A DNA stretch of 64,000 nucleotides from CALXQW01 sp031553045 (GTDB lineage Bacteria; Verrucomicrobiota; Verrucomicrobiia; Opitutales; Intestinicryptomonadaceae). This document shows, piece after piece, positions 44,450 through 54,886 of this stretch. Position numbers and translations under genes: made by a program. A model generated the notes under the pieces. That model did no database searches, was not told the DNA's origin, and worked only from the letters and a program-made list of their open reading frames with translations. Numbering within the stretch: the stretch's first letter is position 1; each line of letters begins with the position of its first letter. The DNA lies in contig JAVBLZ010000002.1 of NCBI GenBank assembly GCA_031553045.1, positions 1 through 64,000 on the forward strand. The letters run 5' to 3'.

Positions 44450-46205
44450 TGTAAACATAGTATGCGCCAATATCATATTCTTTGGTACTGAAATATGTCT
44501 GAATGCGATGCTCGCCCTTTGAAAGTTTGCAGATAAATTTTGAAAATTTATCAGATTCCGCAACGGAGCATTCTTGAAAAGAATCGTCGATTTGCAATTT
44601 TGCGGAAAGTATGTCCAAGTTTTTTGCATTTGGAAATTCTTTGGGCGCGCCTCTAATTTCCGTATCGGATTCTTTGGGCCAACGCCGCATTTCAAAAGTG
44701 TAAACCCCATCTTCTTTAACGTCTATTTGCCAGTATCCGTTCCAAGAAAGCCCCTCTTTAATTTGCTCCTGATTCCAAAGGCAGCCGTCGGAACTTGTGT
44801 TAGGTTGCCAAGAGTGAGAATCTAGAGTTGCCGGAAAATCCGAAAGCTTTGAATCTATATAAAACAAATTGAGCTTGGAATTTTCTTCCGTAAAGGTTTC
44901 CGCAAACCAGTCTTCATAAGCATTTTTAAGCTCTGCAAAAATTTGGGGATATTCTTTGGCGACATTATTTTTTTGAGAAAAATCATTTTCCAAATTGTAA
45001 AGTTCCGCACCGTTTATGAGCCGCCAATTTGCCTTCATTACGGCGGATGATTTCCATTTTTTCGCATTCAAATCACGTTGGCTGTCCACCACAATTATCC
45101 TATCTTCAAAATACTTTTTATGGGGATTTTTTTTCTCGAAAATTTTGCATAAAGAAACTCCATCCAAATTGGAATCATAGTCTATTCCGCAGAATTCCAA
45201 AATTGTCGGCAATATGTCAAGGTGCGAAGTTAGCAGACCTACTTCAAGCCCCTGTATTTCGGATAATTTTGGATGTTTTATGAAGCAGGGCACTCTGTGT
45301 CCGCCTTCGTAAGGAGAGCCTTTTTTTGCCCGCAAATTTGCATTGTAACCTGCCAAAATATTTCCTGACTTGTCAAATATCACACCGCTTCCCGTACCGT
45401 TGTCCGTCATGAAAATAACTATTGTGTTTTTATGCAAATTCAATTTTTTCAACGCATTTTCCAGCTTCAAAAAATTATCGTCTATGTTGCTAATCATGCC
45501 GTAAAATTTTGCCATGTCGGCAGGAACTTTCCCCTCATAAATTTTTGAATACTCCTCAGCAACATTAAGCGGAGTGTGAGGCGCATTTGTGGATATGTAG
45601 CAAAAAAATGGCTTGGCGTTTTGAGATTCTTGGGCGATGAATTTTATTGCCTCATCAACCCACACGTCTGTGCAGTAACCGTCGAACTTTTTCAAACCAT
45701 TTTTTGTGATGTAGGTATCATCAAAATAGTCATTGCCAAAGTAGTCGCTTGTTTGTCCAACACCGCCCGCCGCATGATAGACGCCGCTTTCAAAACCTCT
45801 GTCAAACGGAGTGTAGCCCGTGGCGTCTCCTAGATGCCACTTGCCGAATATCCCTGTAGAATAACCGTTTTCTCGCAAGATTTCCGGCAATGTTTTTGCG
45901 CTTGTGCGCAACATTGCCCTTTGCGTTATCGTATGCCAGAGGCCGTTTTTATTGCAATTTCTGCCTGTCAAAAGCCCCGCCCTTGTAGGCGCACAAGTTG
46001 GACCCGTATGAAAGTTTGTTAAGGCTATGCTCTCACTCCTAAATTTATCAAGATTCGGTGTTTTGAGAATAGGATTGCCGTGCGCCGAAAGGTCTCCGTA
46101 GCCTTGGTCGTCGGTGATAAAAATGATGACATTGGGTTTATCCGTAGCCGCAAATAAATTGCAAGTTAAGATTATTGAAAATAACGATGTGAAAAAAAGT
46201 TTCAT
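44433..46205 (-). CDS. Secreted arylsulfatase (Cys-type)
   Basis: 590 residues from the ATG at 46205; an in-frame extension of 12 residues overlaps the upstream gene and lacks a signal. Signal peptide MKLFFTSLFSIILTCNLFA. Metal site ITDDQGYGDL. Formylglycine motif CAPTR followed by AGLLTGR (C71), so a maturase is needed elsewhere in the genome. After about 440 an extra beta-sandwich-like domain (WNGYWQIDVKEDGVYTFEMRRW) is present, as in many S1-family sulfatases of glycan degraders. It lies one base after the stop of the GH110-like gene, so the two are co-expressed. Likely removes sulfate from a glycan; position unknown. Confidence 0.92.
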   Translation of the reverse strand: MKLFFTSLFSIILTCNLFAATDKPNVIIFITDDQGYGDLSAHGNPILKTPNLDKFRSESIALTNFHTGPTCAPTRAGLLTGRNCNKNGLWHTITQRAMLRTSAKTLPEILRENGYSTGIFGKWHLGDATGYTPFDRGFESGVYHAAGGVGQTSDYFGNDYFDDTYITKNGLKKFDGYCTDVWVDEAIKFIAQESQNAKPFFCYISTNAPHTPLNVAEEYSKIYEGKVPADMAKFYGMISNIDDNFLKLENALKKLNLHKNTIVIFMTDNGTGSGVIFDKSGNILAGYNANLRAKKGSPYEGGHRVPCFIKHPKLSEIQGLEVGLLTSHLDILPTILEFCGIDYDSNLDGVSLCKIFEKKNPHKKYFEDRIIVVDSQRDLNAKKWKSSAVMKANWRLINGAELYNLENDFSQKNNVAKEYPQIFAELKNAYEDWFAETFTEENSKLNLFYIDSKLSDFPATLDSHSWQPNTSSDGCLWNQEQIKEGLSWNGYWQIDVKEDGVYTFEMRRWPKESDTEIRGAPKEFPNAKNLDILSAKLQIDDSFQECSVAESDKFSKFICKLSKGEHRIQTYFSTKEYDIGAYYVYIKKTE

Positions 46206-46206
46206 A

Positions 46207-48549
46207 TCATTTTGCTTTATCCACAAGTTTGTTGCCCTCAAAAATAACGTCCTTAACGCTGTATTTATCTACATAAACGCCTATTTTTGATACGTTGTCA
46301 GATTTTACCCAAGTGTTATTTACAATCTTTGTTTTGCTTGATGAATTCAAGTAAAAGCAGGCTCTGTAATCCAAAGGTTCTTTACGGGGTTTATCATTGA
46401 TAAAAACATTTTCGCTGAAGATTACGTTTTCGGTAGAGTTAATTGAAGCAATTAGCCCGTAGGAATTTTTGAATGTGTTTTTTTCAAACAAAATATTTTT
46501 GAGTATGGGATATGAAGTTTGTTCGTAAGAGGGGTCTTGACGCATATAGACGCCCATGTAGATGTCTCTCGTGCGGTCAAAATTTTTAATACCTGCGGGG
46601 TTAACGCTTTCAAAATAATTGTTTCTAATCAGAACATTATCGACACCGTATCCTTCGCTCCATCTGTCTAAAGTGTAGCCTGTTTCTATTTTAATTGCGC
46701 CCATTTCATTGTGTATGAATTTGCAGTTTTCTATTGTTATGTCTCTGCCCAAAATTAAAATACCCCTAGCCCTGTTGTTGTCAAAAAGGCAGTTGCGTAT
46801 TATTATATTTCTGCTGTCGAATTTTTTGTTAAAGAGTATGAAGCCCCCGAATTTTGGGTCGGGTATTTTATCTTTGAATACTAATTTGTGGACGCCGTTT
46901 GCCTTGTCCAGAGTGATAATGTCGCTAAGCTTGCCCGTGTAGCCGCTAGGTGAAAAGTCTCCGTTTCTGAGCTCTATTTCATCTGAGACGGAATAATTGG
47001 CTATGTGTTTCAGATTCTGGGAAATGAGCGTAGAGTCGGAATTTTTCTTTGCATAGCCGGAGCAATCGTGGATATTTATGCAGTCATCGCTGCCACGGCT
47101 GAAACGGCAATTTTCCATCTTGAAAAACCCCTTCGAGTTGGCGATATGGAAGTGGTCTGCAGTGCAAGTTACAACACGCCTTTCATCATTTTCCGGTATG
47201 GCTATGTTGACATTTTTGAAGTGCCAATATTGCTGAGTGCCGTTCACCACAAGTGCGTGTCCGGCGCAGGCGTAGATATTGATATTTTCCAGAGTAAGAT
47301 GTTTATTGGAATTCATTATTATGCCGTGCATATCGTAATAATAATGTTGCGCTCGGAAAAGCTGACCGTTGCTGAATTTTTTCGCTCTTTGCGCCTTCAT
47401 AAAAACTCTTAAAATGTTGGGCGCAACCCATTCTGTTTTTGGAACATTTGTGCCTTTAAAAAATTCAAAATCCATATTGAATCCGCCCTCTATTCCAACA
47501 GATTTTGTCTGCGCATCATAGGCGGAAATTATAGCCATTCTTACATCTTCTTTAGGGAATTTTTCATAGTGTATGAATTTGAAATCCACATAAGGGGAAG
47601 CGCTTTCAGAGTCGAATTTCACAACTTCTACGATGCTTGCGAGCGGGTCTTTATCATAGTCCCAATCAAAATTGAAATTGCCGATTTTGGTTTTTTGACA
47701 ATTTGTAATTGTCATGTTTGGTGCGCCGGTTTTAAGGTAGATAAATGTGGAGCCGCCGCCGTCAAATTCAAAATTTTCCAAACCTGTAAAATTGATACTT
47801 TTGTTTTTAGAAATTCTATACGTGCCTTTTTCCAAAACCAATTTTGCGGCGCCCACGTTTTTACAGTGATTAATTGCCTTATTCATAGATTCCACAAAAT
47901 CATCCGCATCCTGGGTGGCGCCAAAATCTGAAGCTTTGACGACTATACCGTTTGGGTTGTTCGGCAAATCAATATCAAATTCTTTTGCGCCTTTGGGCAG
48001 GATTTCTTCCGCCAAAGTATATTTTTTGCCAGTAGTTTTCAGAGGATGGAAGATTTCAGAATCGCCTTCTAGAATTGAGAAATTTGTAATGTTTGCGCTC
48101 AGACCAAAGTGAGAAATTATCTGGAAAGAATAGTCGTCAATCCCCTTTTTTGTGCGGAAATTCAGGCGTATATTTCTTTCGTCCAAGTCATAGACATTTA
48201 TCCGTCCAACATCCAAGGCTTCATCTTGTCTTGAGAGGGGGCGCACTATTATGTGCAGGTAAGAATTTTCTTTTGCCTTGTCTGTAATATTTACATTTAA
48301 GAACGCAGTATAATTGGTATCGGGCTTGAGAATGCCTTGCTTTGTGGCAATCAGGGTGTTCCAGACCTGTTGTGTGTCGGAGTTTTCAATCCGCAAAATT
48401 TTGGGATCGGCTGTGAGGTTTTTTATAGACTTTGAGATTTTAGAAAAATTTTTGGCATCAAAATTTTCGACGGCTTTTTTGTTGTTCTGTGCATACAAGC
48501 ACACAGTACATAAAGCTAGGGCAATAGTTGTTAAAAATATTTTGAACAT
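46207..48549 (-). CDS. Secreted GH110-like right-handed beta-helix protein
   Basis: 780 residues with a signal peptide (FKIFLTTIALALCTVCLYAQ). An N-terminal beta-sandwich-like domain runs to about 195. A beta-helix then begins VKASDFGATQDADDFVES and contains many short NxxxxxNxF-type rungs. The motif CRFSRGSDDCINIHDC (D488, D489) resembles the DDxxNVHG region of GH110 alpha-1,3-galactosidases, and HFHIANSKGFFKMENC just before it also fits. GH110 enzymes release terminal alpha-galactose, for example from blood group B. Activity is therefore plausible but unproven; it could also be a lyase-like beta-helix. Paired with the sulfatase. Confidence 0.7.
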   Translation of the reverse strand: MFKIFLTTIALALCTVCLYAQNNKKAVENFDAKNFSKISKSIKNLTADPKILRIENSDTQQVWNTLIATKQGILKPDTNYTAFLNVNITDKAKENSYLHIIVRPLSRQDEALDVGRINVYDLDERNIRLNFRTKKGIDDYSFQIISHFGLSANITNFSILEGDSEIFHPLKTTGKKYTLAEEILPKGAKEFDIDLPNNPNGIVVKASDFGATQDADDFVESMNKAINHCKNVGAAKLVLEKGTYRISKNKSINFTGLENFEFDGGGSTFIYLKTGAPNMTITNCQKTKIGNFNFDWDYDKDPLASIVEVVKFDSESASPYVDFKFIHYEKFPKEDVRMAIISAYDAQTKSVGIEGGFNMDFEFFKGTNVPKTEWVAPNILRVFMKAQRAKKFSNGQLFRAQHYYYDMHGIIMNSNKHLTLENINIYACAGHALVVNGTQQYWHFKNVNIAIPENDERRVVTCTADHFHIANSKGFFKMENCRFSRGSDDCINIHDCSGYAKKNSDSTLISQNLKHIANYSVSDEIELRNGDFSPSGYTGKLSDIITLDKANGVHKLVFKDKIPDPKFGGFILFNKKFDSRNIIIRNCLFDNNRARGILILGRDITIENCKFIHNEMGAIKIETGYTLDRWSEGYGVDNVLIRNNYFESVNPAGIKNFDRTRDIYMGVYMRQDPSYEQTSYPILKNILFEKNTFKNSYGLIASINSTENVIFSENVFINDKPRKEPLDYRACFYLNSSSKTKIVNNTWVKSDNVSKIGVYVDKYSVKDVIFEGNKLVDKAK

Positions 48550-48598
48550 GAGATAAATGTTAAACGATTTGCGTGAAATATCAACAGATTAAAGAATC

Positions 48599-48626
48599 TT
48601 GACGAGGGCTTATTTTAAGGCACAAT
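48599..48626 (+). promoter_or_regulatory. Putative promoter of the first beta-helix pair
   Basis: TTGACG (48599-48604), a 16-base spacer, then CACAAT (48621-48626), in the 119-base divergent region between the GH110-like gene and the plus-strand beta-helix genes. By-eye match only. Confidence 0.35.
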
Positions 48627-48668
48627 TAAAAGGACTGCTTTATGAGCATGACAAATTGAAAGGGAATT

Positions 48669-50381
48669 ATGAGGAACGGAAAATTTTTAGGTTTGGCAAT
48701 TTTTGCCCTATCATTAACTTGCGTTGCAGAGGAATCTTTGAGCGTATCAAAATTTGGTGCTATACCAAACGACGGCAAGTGCGATATTCAGGCCATTGCA
48801 GAATGCCTTAAATATGCAAAAGAAAACGGCGCAAAAAAAATAATCTTTGAAAGCGGCGTTTATGATCTGGAGGTAAAAGACGTAAATAACGACAGGGCGA
48901 TATTGATAAACGGTTTTACCGGACTTGTTCTTGAGGGCGCTGTGAATGAAAAGGGAGAGCCTTCAACAGTACTCCAAAGAAGATATGAATACAAAGGCAA
49001 TCTAAACGCTACGCAAATCTTGAGAGTTGAATATTGTCCGGAATTTACTCTCAAGAATATCGTCTTTGACAATTCTCCGCAATATATGAGCGCCGGCGAG
49101 ATTGTCGAAAAAACCGACGACTATATAATTGTAAAAGTTTTTGAAGGAAACCCTTACATAGACAATACCGTTTTATACTGCGCAAATTTGTGGGACAAAA
49201 ATACAAGGAATCTCCTCAAGGTGGGCAGCGTTACATTCGGCGGGCCGAGTCAGGATGGCGAGATTGAAAAAAACATTCCTGAATATACGCTCTCATTTCA
49301 TGGCGACGCCAAGGACAGATTGCTGAAGCTTCCATCGCCAAAGGTTGCCAAAAAATGCAATGTTGGAGAGGTGTTGAGCTGGAACTTCGGCTGGCTTGGG
49401 TATCAGACATATTTTAACTATTGCGATAATCTGCGCCTAGAAAATGTATGGACGCACAGTACGATAGGCTTTGGCATGCAGGCTTCTCACTGTAAAAATG
49501 TTACCGCCAAGGGTGTTAAATTTTTGCGTAAAGGCAATCAGATGCACGTAGGCGCAAGAGACGGTTGGAAGCTTATGGCGTGTCTTGGCACGGCGGTCAT
49601 AGACGATATGTATGTTGAAGGCGTCCGTTGGGACGGTCAAAATGTGCACGGAATGTTTGCGTGGCCTTTTGAAATCTTAGACAAAAAAACAGCATTATTT
49701 TCAAATGATTTGTACGGCTTAAGTGCGGATTGTTTTCCTGTCGGCAGCAAAGTCGGATTTTGCGACGGTCGTAAAGATGAAGTCTTGCTGACCGTGGCTT
49801 CAAGGGAAACATCCACTCAAAAAACACAGAAGGGCAAGCGCATGATTAAAGTTTCATTTGTGGAAGACTTGCCCGCATTCACCAAAGAATCTACAACCTG
49901 TAACTTATATGGAATGAATATAGATTCTTATACGCTCAAAAATTCTCATTTCAAAAACATTGCCGGCACAGCAAGTTTAATAAGAAATGACAATGTGTTG
50001 ATAGAAAATTGCACCTTCGACAATATAATGTATCCTGCAATTTGCATTGGCGGCGCAATGGATGAAGTTGAGGGCGTTGTCTGTAAAAATGCGGTCGTAA
50101 AAAATAATACTTTTATAAATTGCACTTGGGCCACAAGGCATAGCGGCAAAGGTGCTGTAAGCGTAAAATTGCAAAATACAAAAAGAGTGCCGGTGTCGGA
50201 AAATCCTTACATAAAAAATATTAAAATTTTAGACAACAAATTTGTGGGTTGCAATGTTGCCATTCATGCGGACGGTGTTATGGGGCTTGAAGTATCCGGA
50301 AATTCAGCAAAGGGCTCTACAACATTCATAATGCATTCGGACAATTTGGATGAGAAGATTTTAAACAATTCCGAAAAATAA
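48669..50381 (+). CDS. Secreted beta-helix protein, paralogue 1
   Basis: 570 residues. Signal peptide GKFLGLAIFALSLTCVAEE. It opens with VSKFGAIPNDGKCDIQAI, the entry rung of pectate-lyase-like beta helices, then GAKKIIFESGVYDL. Mid-protein NQMHVGARDGWKLMA and GVRWDGQNVHG (D322) are the best conserved blocks among the three paralogues; the WDGQNVHG block parallels the DDxxNVHG site of GH110. C-terminal rungs include KNIAGTASLIRNDNVLIENC. Probably a secreted glycosidase or lyase acting on the same glycan as its neighbours. Four bases before the next paralogue. Confidence 0.75.
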   Translation: MRNGKFLGLAIFALSLTCVAEESLSVSKFGAIPNDGKCDIQAIAECLKYAKENGAKKIIFESGVYDLEVKDVNNDRAILINGFTGLVLEGAVNEKGEPSTVLQRRYEYKGNLNATQILRVEYCPEFTLKNIVFDNSPQYMSAGEIVEKTDDYIIVKVFEGNPYIDNTVLYCANLWDKNTRNLLKVGSVTFGGPSQDGEIEKNIPEYTLSFHGDAKDRLLKLPSPKVAKKCNVGEVLSWNFGWLGYQTYFNYCDNLRLENVWTHSTIGFGMQASHCKNVTAKGVKFLRKGNQMHVGARDGWKLMACLGTAVIDDMYVEGVRWDGQNVHGMFAWPFEILDKKTALFSNDLYGLSADCFPVGSKVGFCDGRKDEVLLTVASRETSTQKTQKGKRMIKVSFVEDLPAFTKESTTCNLYGMNIDSYTLKNSHFKNIAGTASLIRNDNVLIENCTFDNIMYPAICIGGAMDEVEGVVCKNAVVKNNTFINCTWATRHSGKGAVSVKLQNTKRVPVSENPYIKNIKILDNKFVGCNVAIHADGVMGLEVSGNSAKGSTTFIMHSDNLDEKILNNSEK

Positions 50382-50385
50382 AGTT

Positions 50386-52071
50386 ATGAAAAAATTTGTT
50401 CCAATATCGCTTTTTCTTTTTACAAATGCATTTGCACAAGTCGTAAATGTCGCCGATTTTGGCGCATTTCCAGACGATGATAAGTGCGACATCGCTTCCG
50501 TAAAATCCGCCATTGAACAAGCAAAAAAAATAGGCGCAAAAGAAATTAAATTTTCAAAAGGCGTCTATGATTTTAAAGTTGGCGATGCCGAAAAAAACAG
50601 GGGTATAGACATTAAAAATTTGGATGACGTAACTTTTAGCGGAGAAACCAATAAAAACGGAGAACCCGCAACTACGTTTTTGCGTTCCTATGATTTTAAG
50701 AATGCGATGAATGCGGCGGAAATTTTATTGGTTTCAAACTCAAAAAACTTCACCCTTAAAAATGTGATTTTCGACAACAACCCCAGATACATGACGGCTG
50801 GGGAGATTGTTGAAAATGACGGCAAAAGCGTTACGGTTAAAGTTTTGGAGAACAATCCTTGTATAGATGGCACAATAGTTTATTGCGGCAATGTGTGGGA
50901 CAAAAAAAACAGAAACTTGCTTAAACGTGAGAGTGTAACCTACGGCGGATTTATGAGCAGCGATGTTGATGAACGCAAAGATGAATACACCATGCGCTCG
51001 GTAGGGGATGTCTCGGAAAGGCTTTTAAAAGTAAGCTCCAAAGAAATTGCAGGCAAAGTCAATAAGGGCGAGATTTTTAGTTGGCACTTTGGTTGGTTAG
51101 GCTATCAGGTAAATTTTGCCAGATGTGAAAATTTGAAAGTTGAAAATGTGCACACTTATAGCGCCATAGGCGTTGCCATAAATTCAATTCTATGTAAAAA
51201 TACGACGGCAAAAAATGTGAAATTTTTACGGCAAGACAATCAAATGCAGGTGGGTTGCAGAGACGCTTGGATAGTACAACTTGAAGGCGGAAACTTCTCC
51301 ATAGACAATATGTATTGCGAAGGCGTGCGTTGGGACGGGCAAAATATCTGCGGAAGATTTGGTTTTGTATATGGCGTTGAAGGCGATAATTCCGTAATAA
51401 TTTCAAACAGAAATTTTGGCATCAAGAGTTTCGTATTTATAAAGGGGACGCCTGTTGGTTTCTGCAACGGCAGAAGTGAAGAAGTTTTGCTGACCATAGA
51501 AAGCGTTAGCGATATCGGCGTGAGCGAGCTCTCGGGCAAAGCCGCCGTCAAAGTTACATTTAAAGAGCCTTTGCCAAGTTTTGTCAAAACACACACACTA
51601 TGTAATATCTATGGCACGACTATGGATTCTTACGAAATTAAAAACAGCACTTTTAAAAATATAGCAGGCTCGGCAAGCGTCATACGCAATGATAACGTTA
51701 AAATTTCAAACTGCACTTTTGAATATGTTATGTATCCCGCCGTTTGCATTGGCGGCGACGTTTCTTGCAGTGAAGGGCCAATCTCAAAAAATGTTGTGGT
51801 AGAAAACAGCACTTTTATTGACTGTGCTTGGGCAAAGCGCCATGACGGTCTTGGGGCTATAACAGTGTCTTTGGCGAGAAGCTCTCTTTTGGCAAAAGAC
51901 GCACACCCTTACATAAAAAATGTAAAACTAATAAACAACAAATTTAAAAATTGCGATGTTGCCATTGAGGCTAGAGGGGCTGAAAAGCTCTACATATCAG
52001 GCTCTAAATTTGAAAATGTAGGGGAGAAAATTGTAGAGGACGATTGTCTGGATATTGTTATGAAAAAGTAA
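50386..52071 (+). CDS. Secreted beta-helix protein, paralogue 2
   Basis: 561 residues. Signal peptide KKFVPISLFLFTNAFAQ. Same domain order as the preceding gene: VADFGAFPDDDKCDIASV, AKEIKFSKGVYDF, NQMQVGCRDAWIVQ and GVRWDGQNICG (D317), where the usual His of the QNxHG block is Cys. C-terminal rungs NIAGSASVIRNDNVKISNC. It is co-transcribed with paralogue 1 and ends 13 bases from the convergent GH2 gene. The His-to-Cys change may alter or remove activity. Confidence 0.75.
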   Translation: MKKFVPISLFLFTNAFAQVVNVADFGAFPDDDKCDIASVKSAIEQAKKIGAKEIKFSKGVYDFKVGDAEKNRGIDIKNLDDVTFSGETNKNGEPATTFLRSYDFKNAMNAAEILLVSNSKNFTLKNVIFDNNPRYMTAGEIVENDGKSVTVKVLENNPCIDGTIVYCGNVWDKKNRNLLKRESVTYGGFMSSDVDERKDEYTMRSVGDVSERLLKVSSKEIAGKVNKGEIFSWHFGWLGYQVNFARCENLKVENVHTYSAIGVAINSILCKNTTAKNVKFLRQDNQMQVGCRDAWIVQLEGGNFSIDNMYCEGVRWDGQNICGRFGFVYGVEGDNSVIISNRNFGIKSFVFIKGTPVGFCNGRSEEVLLTIESVSDIGVSELSGKAAVKVTFKEPLPSFVKTHTLCNIYGTTMDSYEIKNSTFKNIAGSASVIRNDNVKISNCTFEYVMYPAVCIGGDVSCSEGPISKNVVVENSTFIDCAWAKRHDGLGAITVSLARSSLLAKDAHPYIKNVKLINNKFKNCDVAIEARGAEKLYISGSKFENVGEKIVEDDCLDIVMKK

Positions 52072-52084
52072 TATCAAATGCGAC

Positions 52085-54886
52085 TTATTTAGAATTTAGG
52101 TCTGCAATACTCAATGTTTCTTTTGGTGAAAAATCCGCACTTGAAAGATATTTTGAAATAGATGTCTTGAGTTGTTTTAAACATAGATTTGGCTTTTCAG
52201 CATCAAAGTTTATGTTTGTTACAAGCACCTTGGCATTGCCTATTTTTGCTTCATAGGTCAAAGCGTATTTCTTTGGGTTGAAGTAATCTGGAATTACTTG
52301 GATTAGGGGCGGAATTTTTGTATGAGTCATATCAATAGGACAAGAATTTTTCACAACCTCCCACCACTGATAATCTGAATGGTATGAAGTTGGGAAAAAT
52401 TTGAAAATGGAATGTTTGGGATTGCACAAAAGACCAAGTGTTTCAGGCGGTAGGCGTCCTTCAGTCCAGACGGTATTCCAAAATGCTGGGGTGAATCCGA
52501 ATTTGAATTTCTCGGCAGCCAGCTTTAAATCAGGCTTTAATTTAAGCCAAATCTTTCCGCCTGAATTTGTCGCCGCAACAAAATTTTCATCCACATTATC
52601 AAATATTTTAACGCCTTTAATTTCTCCGATTTCTTGTGGGGCGAAGCACCACAAATTCCAATCGTTACTCCTTTGCTTGTCCAAATATTCCACGGAAATT
52701 TTTAACGTAACACAGTCAGGCGATTCAAAATTAGCACTCGGAATTTTAATATTATTCCCGTCGCTCAAACCTCTAGGGAAGTCTGAGATATAAGATTTTT
52801 CAAAATATTTTTTGCCATCTTTACCTAAAATTTGGCAGATGACTTTTGCGCCCTTCAATTCATTTTCAGAATAGTTTGAAAGCTTGATTTCAAAATCTAT
52901 AACTTCGCCTTTTGCATAAACTAATTTTGGAAGCAACGCCAAGGGAACTATGTCGTTACAGAATTTGGAAAAATCTTTTTCATCCGCATAACCTTTGCTT
53001 TCCCAAAACGGGTCTAAAACCCCGACAAGCGCCGTGCCTTGCCCCGGGAAGTCCCGCAAATCTAGGAGCTGAAATCCGCACAAACTCTTTGTGCGCAGGG
53101 CTGCCTCAATCTCTGCTTTGTAAAGCAGCAGTTGAAGCTTGCCTGACGCCATCAGGAAATCTTTTGCCTGATTTTGCAAATTAGCGCTTTTCATGAAATC
53201 CATAAGCACTTCAAAACTTTTTGGTTTCAGATTGCCTGTGTATTTTTTTTCGCTTTCAAAATCTGGATAGGCGCACCATTGCCCCATTTCATGAGTTATT
53301 AAAGGCAGGCTGCACTTTGATGCAAAATTTTCATAATCGTAATTGGTAGAGGGCGCTTGAGTGTTTATTATGGATTTTGCACAGTCTCCCCAAAACTTTT
53401 GCAATCTTGGCATTGCGGAAATTGTGAAATCATTTTGCGACAAGGCGGGCCAGCCCGCACCCGCAGAATAGAGCCTGCGTGAGTCTTCAGCTTTAAAAGT
53501 TTCAACCCATTTTTTTAGATATGCGTCTCGCCTTTCATCGCTTTTGCCAGATGGCTCATTGCCTTGGCAGTAAAAGACAAAACTTGGATGATTGCCGTAG
53601 GCACGCAACATTGCCTTGCTTTCCTCATAAATCCAACTTTCCACAGGTGCGCCATCTCCCAAAGAATGTGCCCAGTTTGAATTTTCAGGCTGCAAGTAAA
53701 TTCCTATTTCATCGGCAGCTTCAAATGCGGCGGAAGGCGGACACCAAGAGTGAAACCGCAAATGATTAATGCCGTATTTTTTACAAGTTTGCATTATCCT
53801 TATCCACGCCGCCTTGTCGGTTGGAGGATAGGTTGTAAGCGGAAATAACGCACATTCCAAAGTGCCTCTAAGAAATGTTTCCCTTCCGTTCACGAGGATT
53901 TTTTTATCCTTAACTTCAATTTTTCTTAGGCCGTAAGAAAAAGTTTTTTTACTCTCGCCCAAAGGGCTTTTTAAACTGATTTCAAGGTCGTAGAGATTCG
54001 GCGCATATTCACTCCAAAGCGGGGCGTCTTTGCCGAAATCTAGATTGAAGTTGAACGATTTTTTATCACCACTAATTTCTATTTTGAATGTTTTTTGGAT
54101 TCTTTTACCAGAGGTGTTTCCTCTTGGAGATGCTGAAAAATAAAGCTCAGCAACACCCTTGAAATCTTTTGAATTTGCAAGCGATAGCCTGAGCATTGCC
54201 GATTTTTCCTCACCGCCTAAAAAGAAAATTTGAGCATCGTCAATATATAGTTGTGGGGAGATTTCTATGAACATTTTTCCCACAATTCCGTTCCAATTTC
54301 CTTGAGAATTGTCTGTTACGCTGTGTGAGTAAGAACCAATGCCGTCAATTAAAGATGAATTATCAACCTTGATTGTTATGAGGTTTTTGCCTTTTTTAAC
54401 AAAGCTGGAAATGTCGTATTCATGCGCCGTCCCAATCCTCACGCTCTCCCCTACAAGCTGATTGTTTATCAAGAGCTGTGTTTTGAAATGTGGGCGCTCA
54501 AGATAAAGATTGTATGCGTGTTTTGAGATGTCGGAATTAATTTCTATTTCTTTTTCAAATGTGGCAATGCCTATAAAATGAATGTCTGGCTGGAGGAAAA
54601 ACGGCATCTTAAATTCTGCATTACTTTTAAGGTATTTTGAAAACTTTTCAGATTCAACAAGCGCCGTCTTCGGACCGCCCAACCAACGTGTTTGCGGACT
54701 GGGCTTAAAGCCGTACCCCTGAGACGCCAAGTCGCCAGGCAATCTGATTTCGCCTTCAGATTTCATGGAATCTTTTTTGTTTAAAGATAAGCGCCAGATT
54801 CCTGAAATATCCAGCGTTTCAGCGCAGGCGAATCTAAGCAAAAAGAATAAAGCGCAAAAAATGTTAAGTAAGATTTTTTTATTCAT
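52085..54886 (-). CDS. Secreted glycoside hydrolase family 2 protein, copy 2
   Basis: 933 residues from the ATG at 54886, whose signal peptide is NKKILLNIFCALFFLLRFACA; a 21-residue upstream extension lies inside the preceding gene. Sugar-binding jelly roll (ISGIWRLSLN to LYLERPHFKTQLLINNQLVG), Ig-like domain, then a TIM barrel with NHLRFHSWCPPSAAFEAADE, acid/base Glu in CQGNEPSG (about E444) and nucleophile Glu in THEMGQW (about E533). These are the GH2 retaining residues. GH2 covers beta-galactosidase, beta-mannosidase and others; the substrate is not readable. The start overlaps the stop of copy 1 by 8 bases. Confidence 0.85.
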   Translation of the reverse strand: MNKKILLNIFCALFFLLRFACAETLDISGIWRLSLNKKDSMKSEGEIRLPGDLASQGYGFKPSPQTRWLGGPKTALVESEKFSKYLKSNAEFKMPFFLQPDIHFIGIATFEKEIEINSDISKHAYNLYLERPHFKTQLLINNQLVGESVRIGTAHEYDISSFVKKGKNLITIKVDNSSLIDGIGSYSHSVTDNSQGNWNGIVGKMFIEISPQLYIDDAQIFFLGGEEKSAMLRLSLANSKDFKGVAELYFSASPRGNTSGKRIQKTFKIEISGDKKSFNFNLDFGKDAPLWSEYAPNLYDLEISLKSPLGESKKTFSYGLRKIEVKDKKILVNGRETFLRGTLECALFPLTTYPPTDKAAWIRIMQTCKKYGINHLRFHSWCPPSAAFEAADEIGIYLQPENSNWAHSLGDGAPVESWIYEESKAMLRAYGNHPSFVFYCQGNEPSGKSDERRDAYLKKWVETFKAEDSRRLYSAGAGWPALSQNDFTISAMPRLQKFWGDCAKSIINTQAPSTNYDYENFASKCSLPLITHEMGQWCAYPDFESEKKYTGNLKPKSFEVLMDFMKSANLQNQAKDFLMASGKLQLLLYKAEIEAALRTKSLCGFQLLDLRDFPGQGTALVGVLDPFWESKGYADEKDFSKFCNDIVPLALLPKLVYAKGEVIDFEIKLSNYSENELKGAKVICQILGKDGKKYFEKSYISDFPRGLSDGNNIKIPSANFESPDCVTLKISVEYLDKQRSNDWNLWCFAPQEIGEIKGVKIFDNVDENFVAATNSGGKIWLKLKPDLKLAAEKFKFGFTPAFWNTVWTEGRLPPETLGLLCNPKHSIFKFFPTSYHSDYQWWEVVKNSCPIDMTHTKIPPLIQVIPDYFNPKKYALTYEAKIGNAKVLVTNINFDAEKPNLCLKQLKTSISKYLSSADFSPKETLSIADLNSK

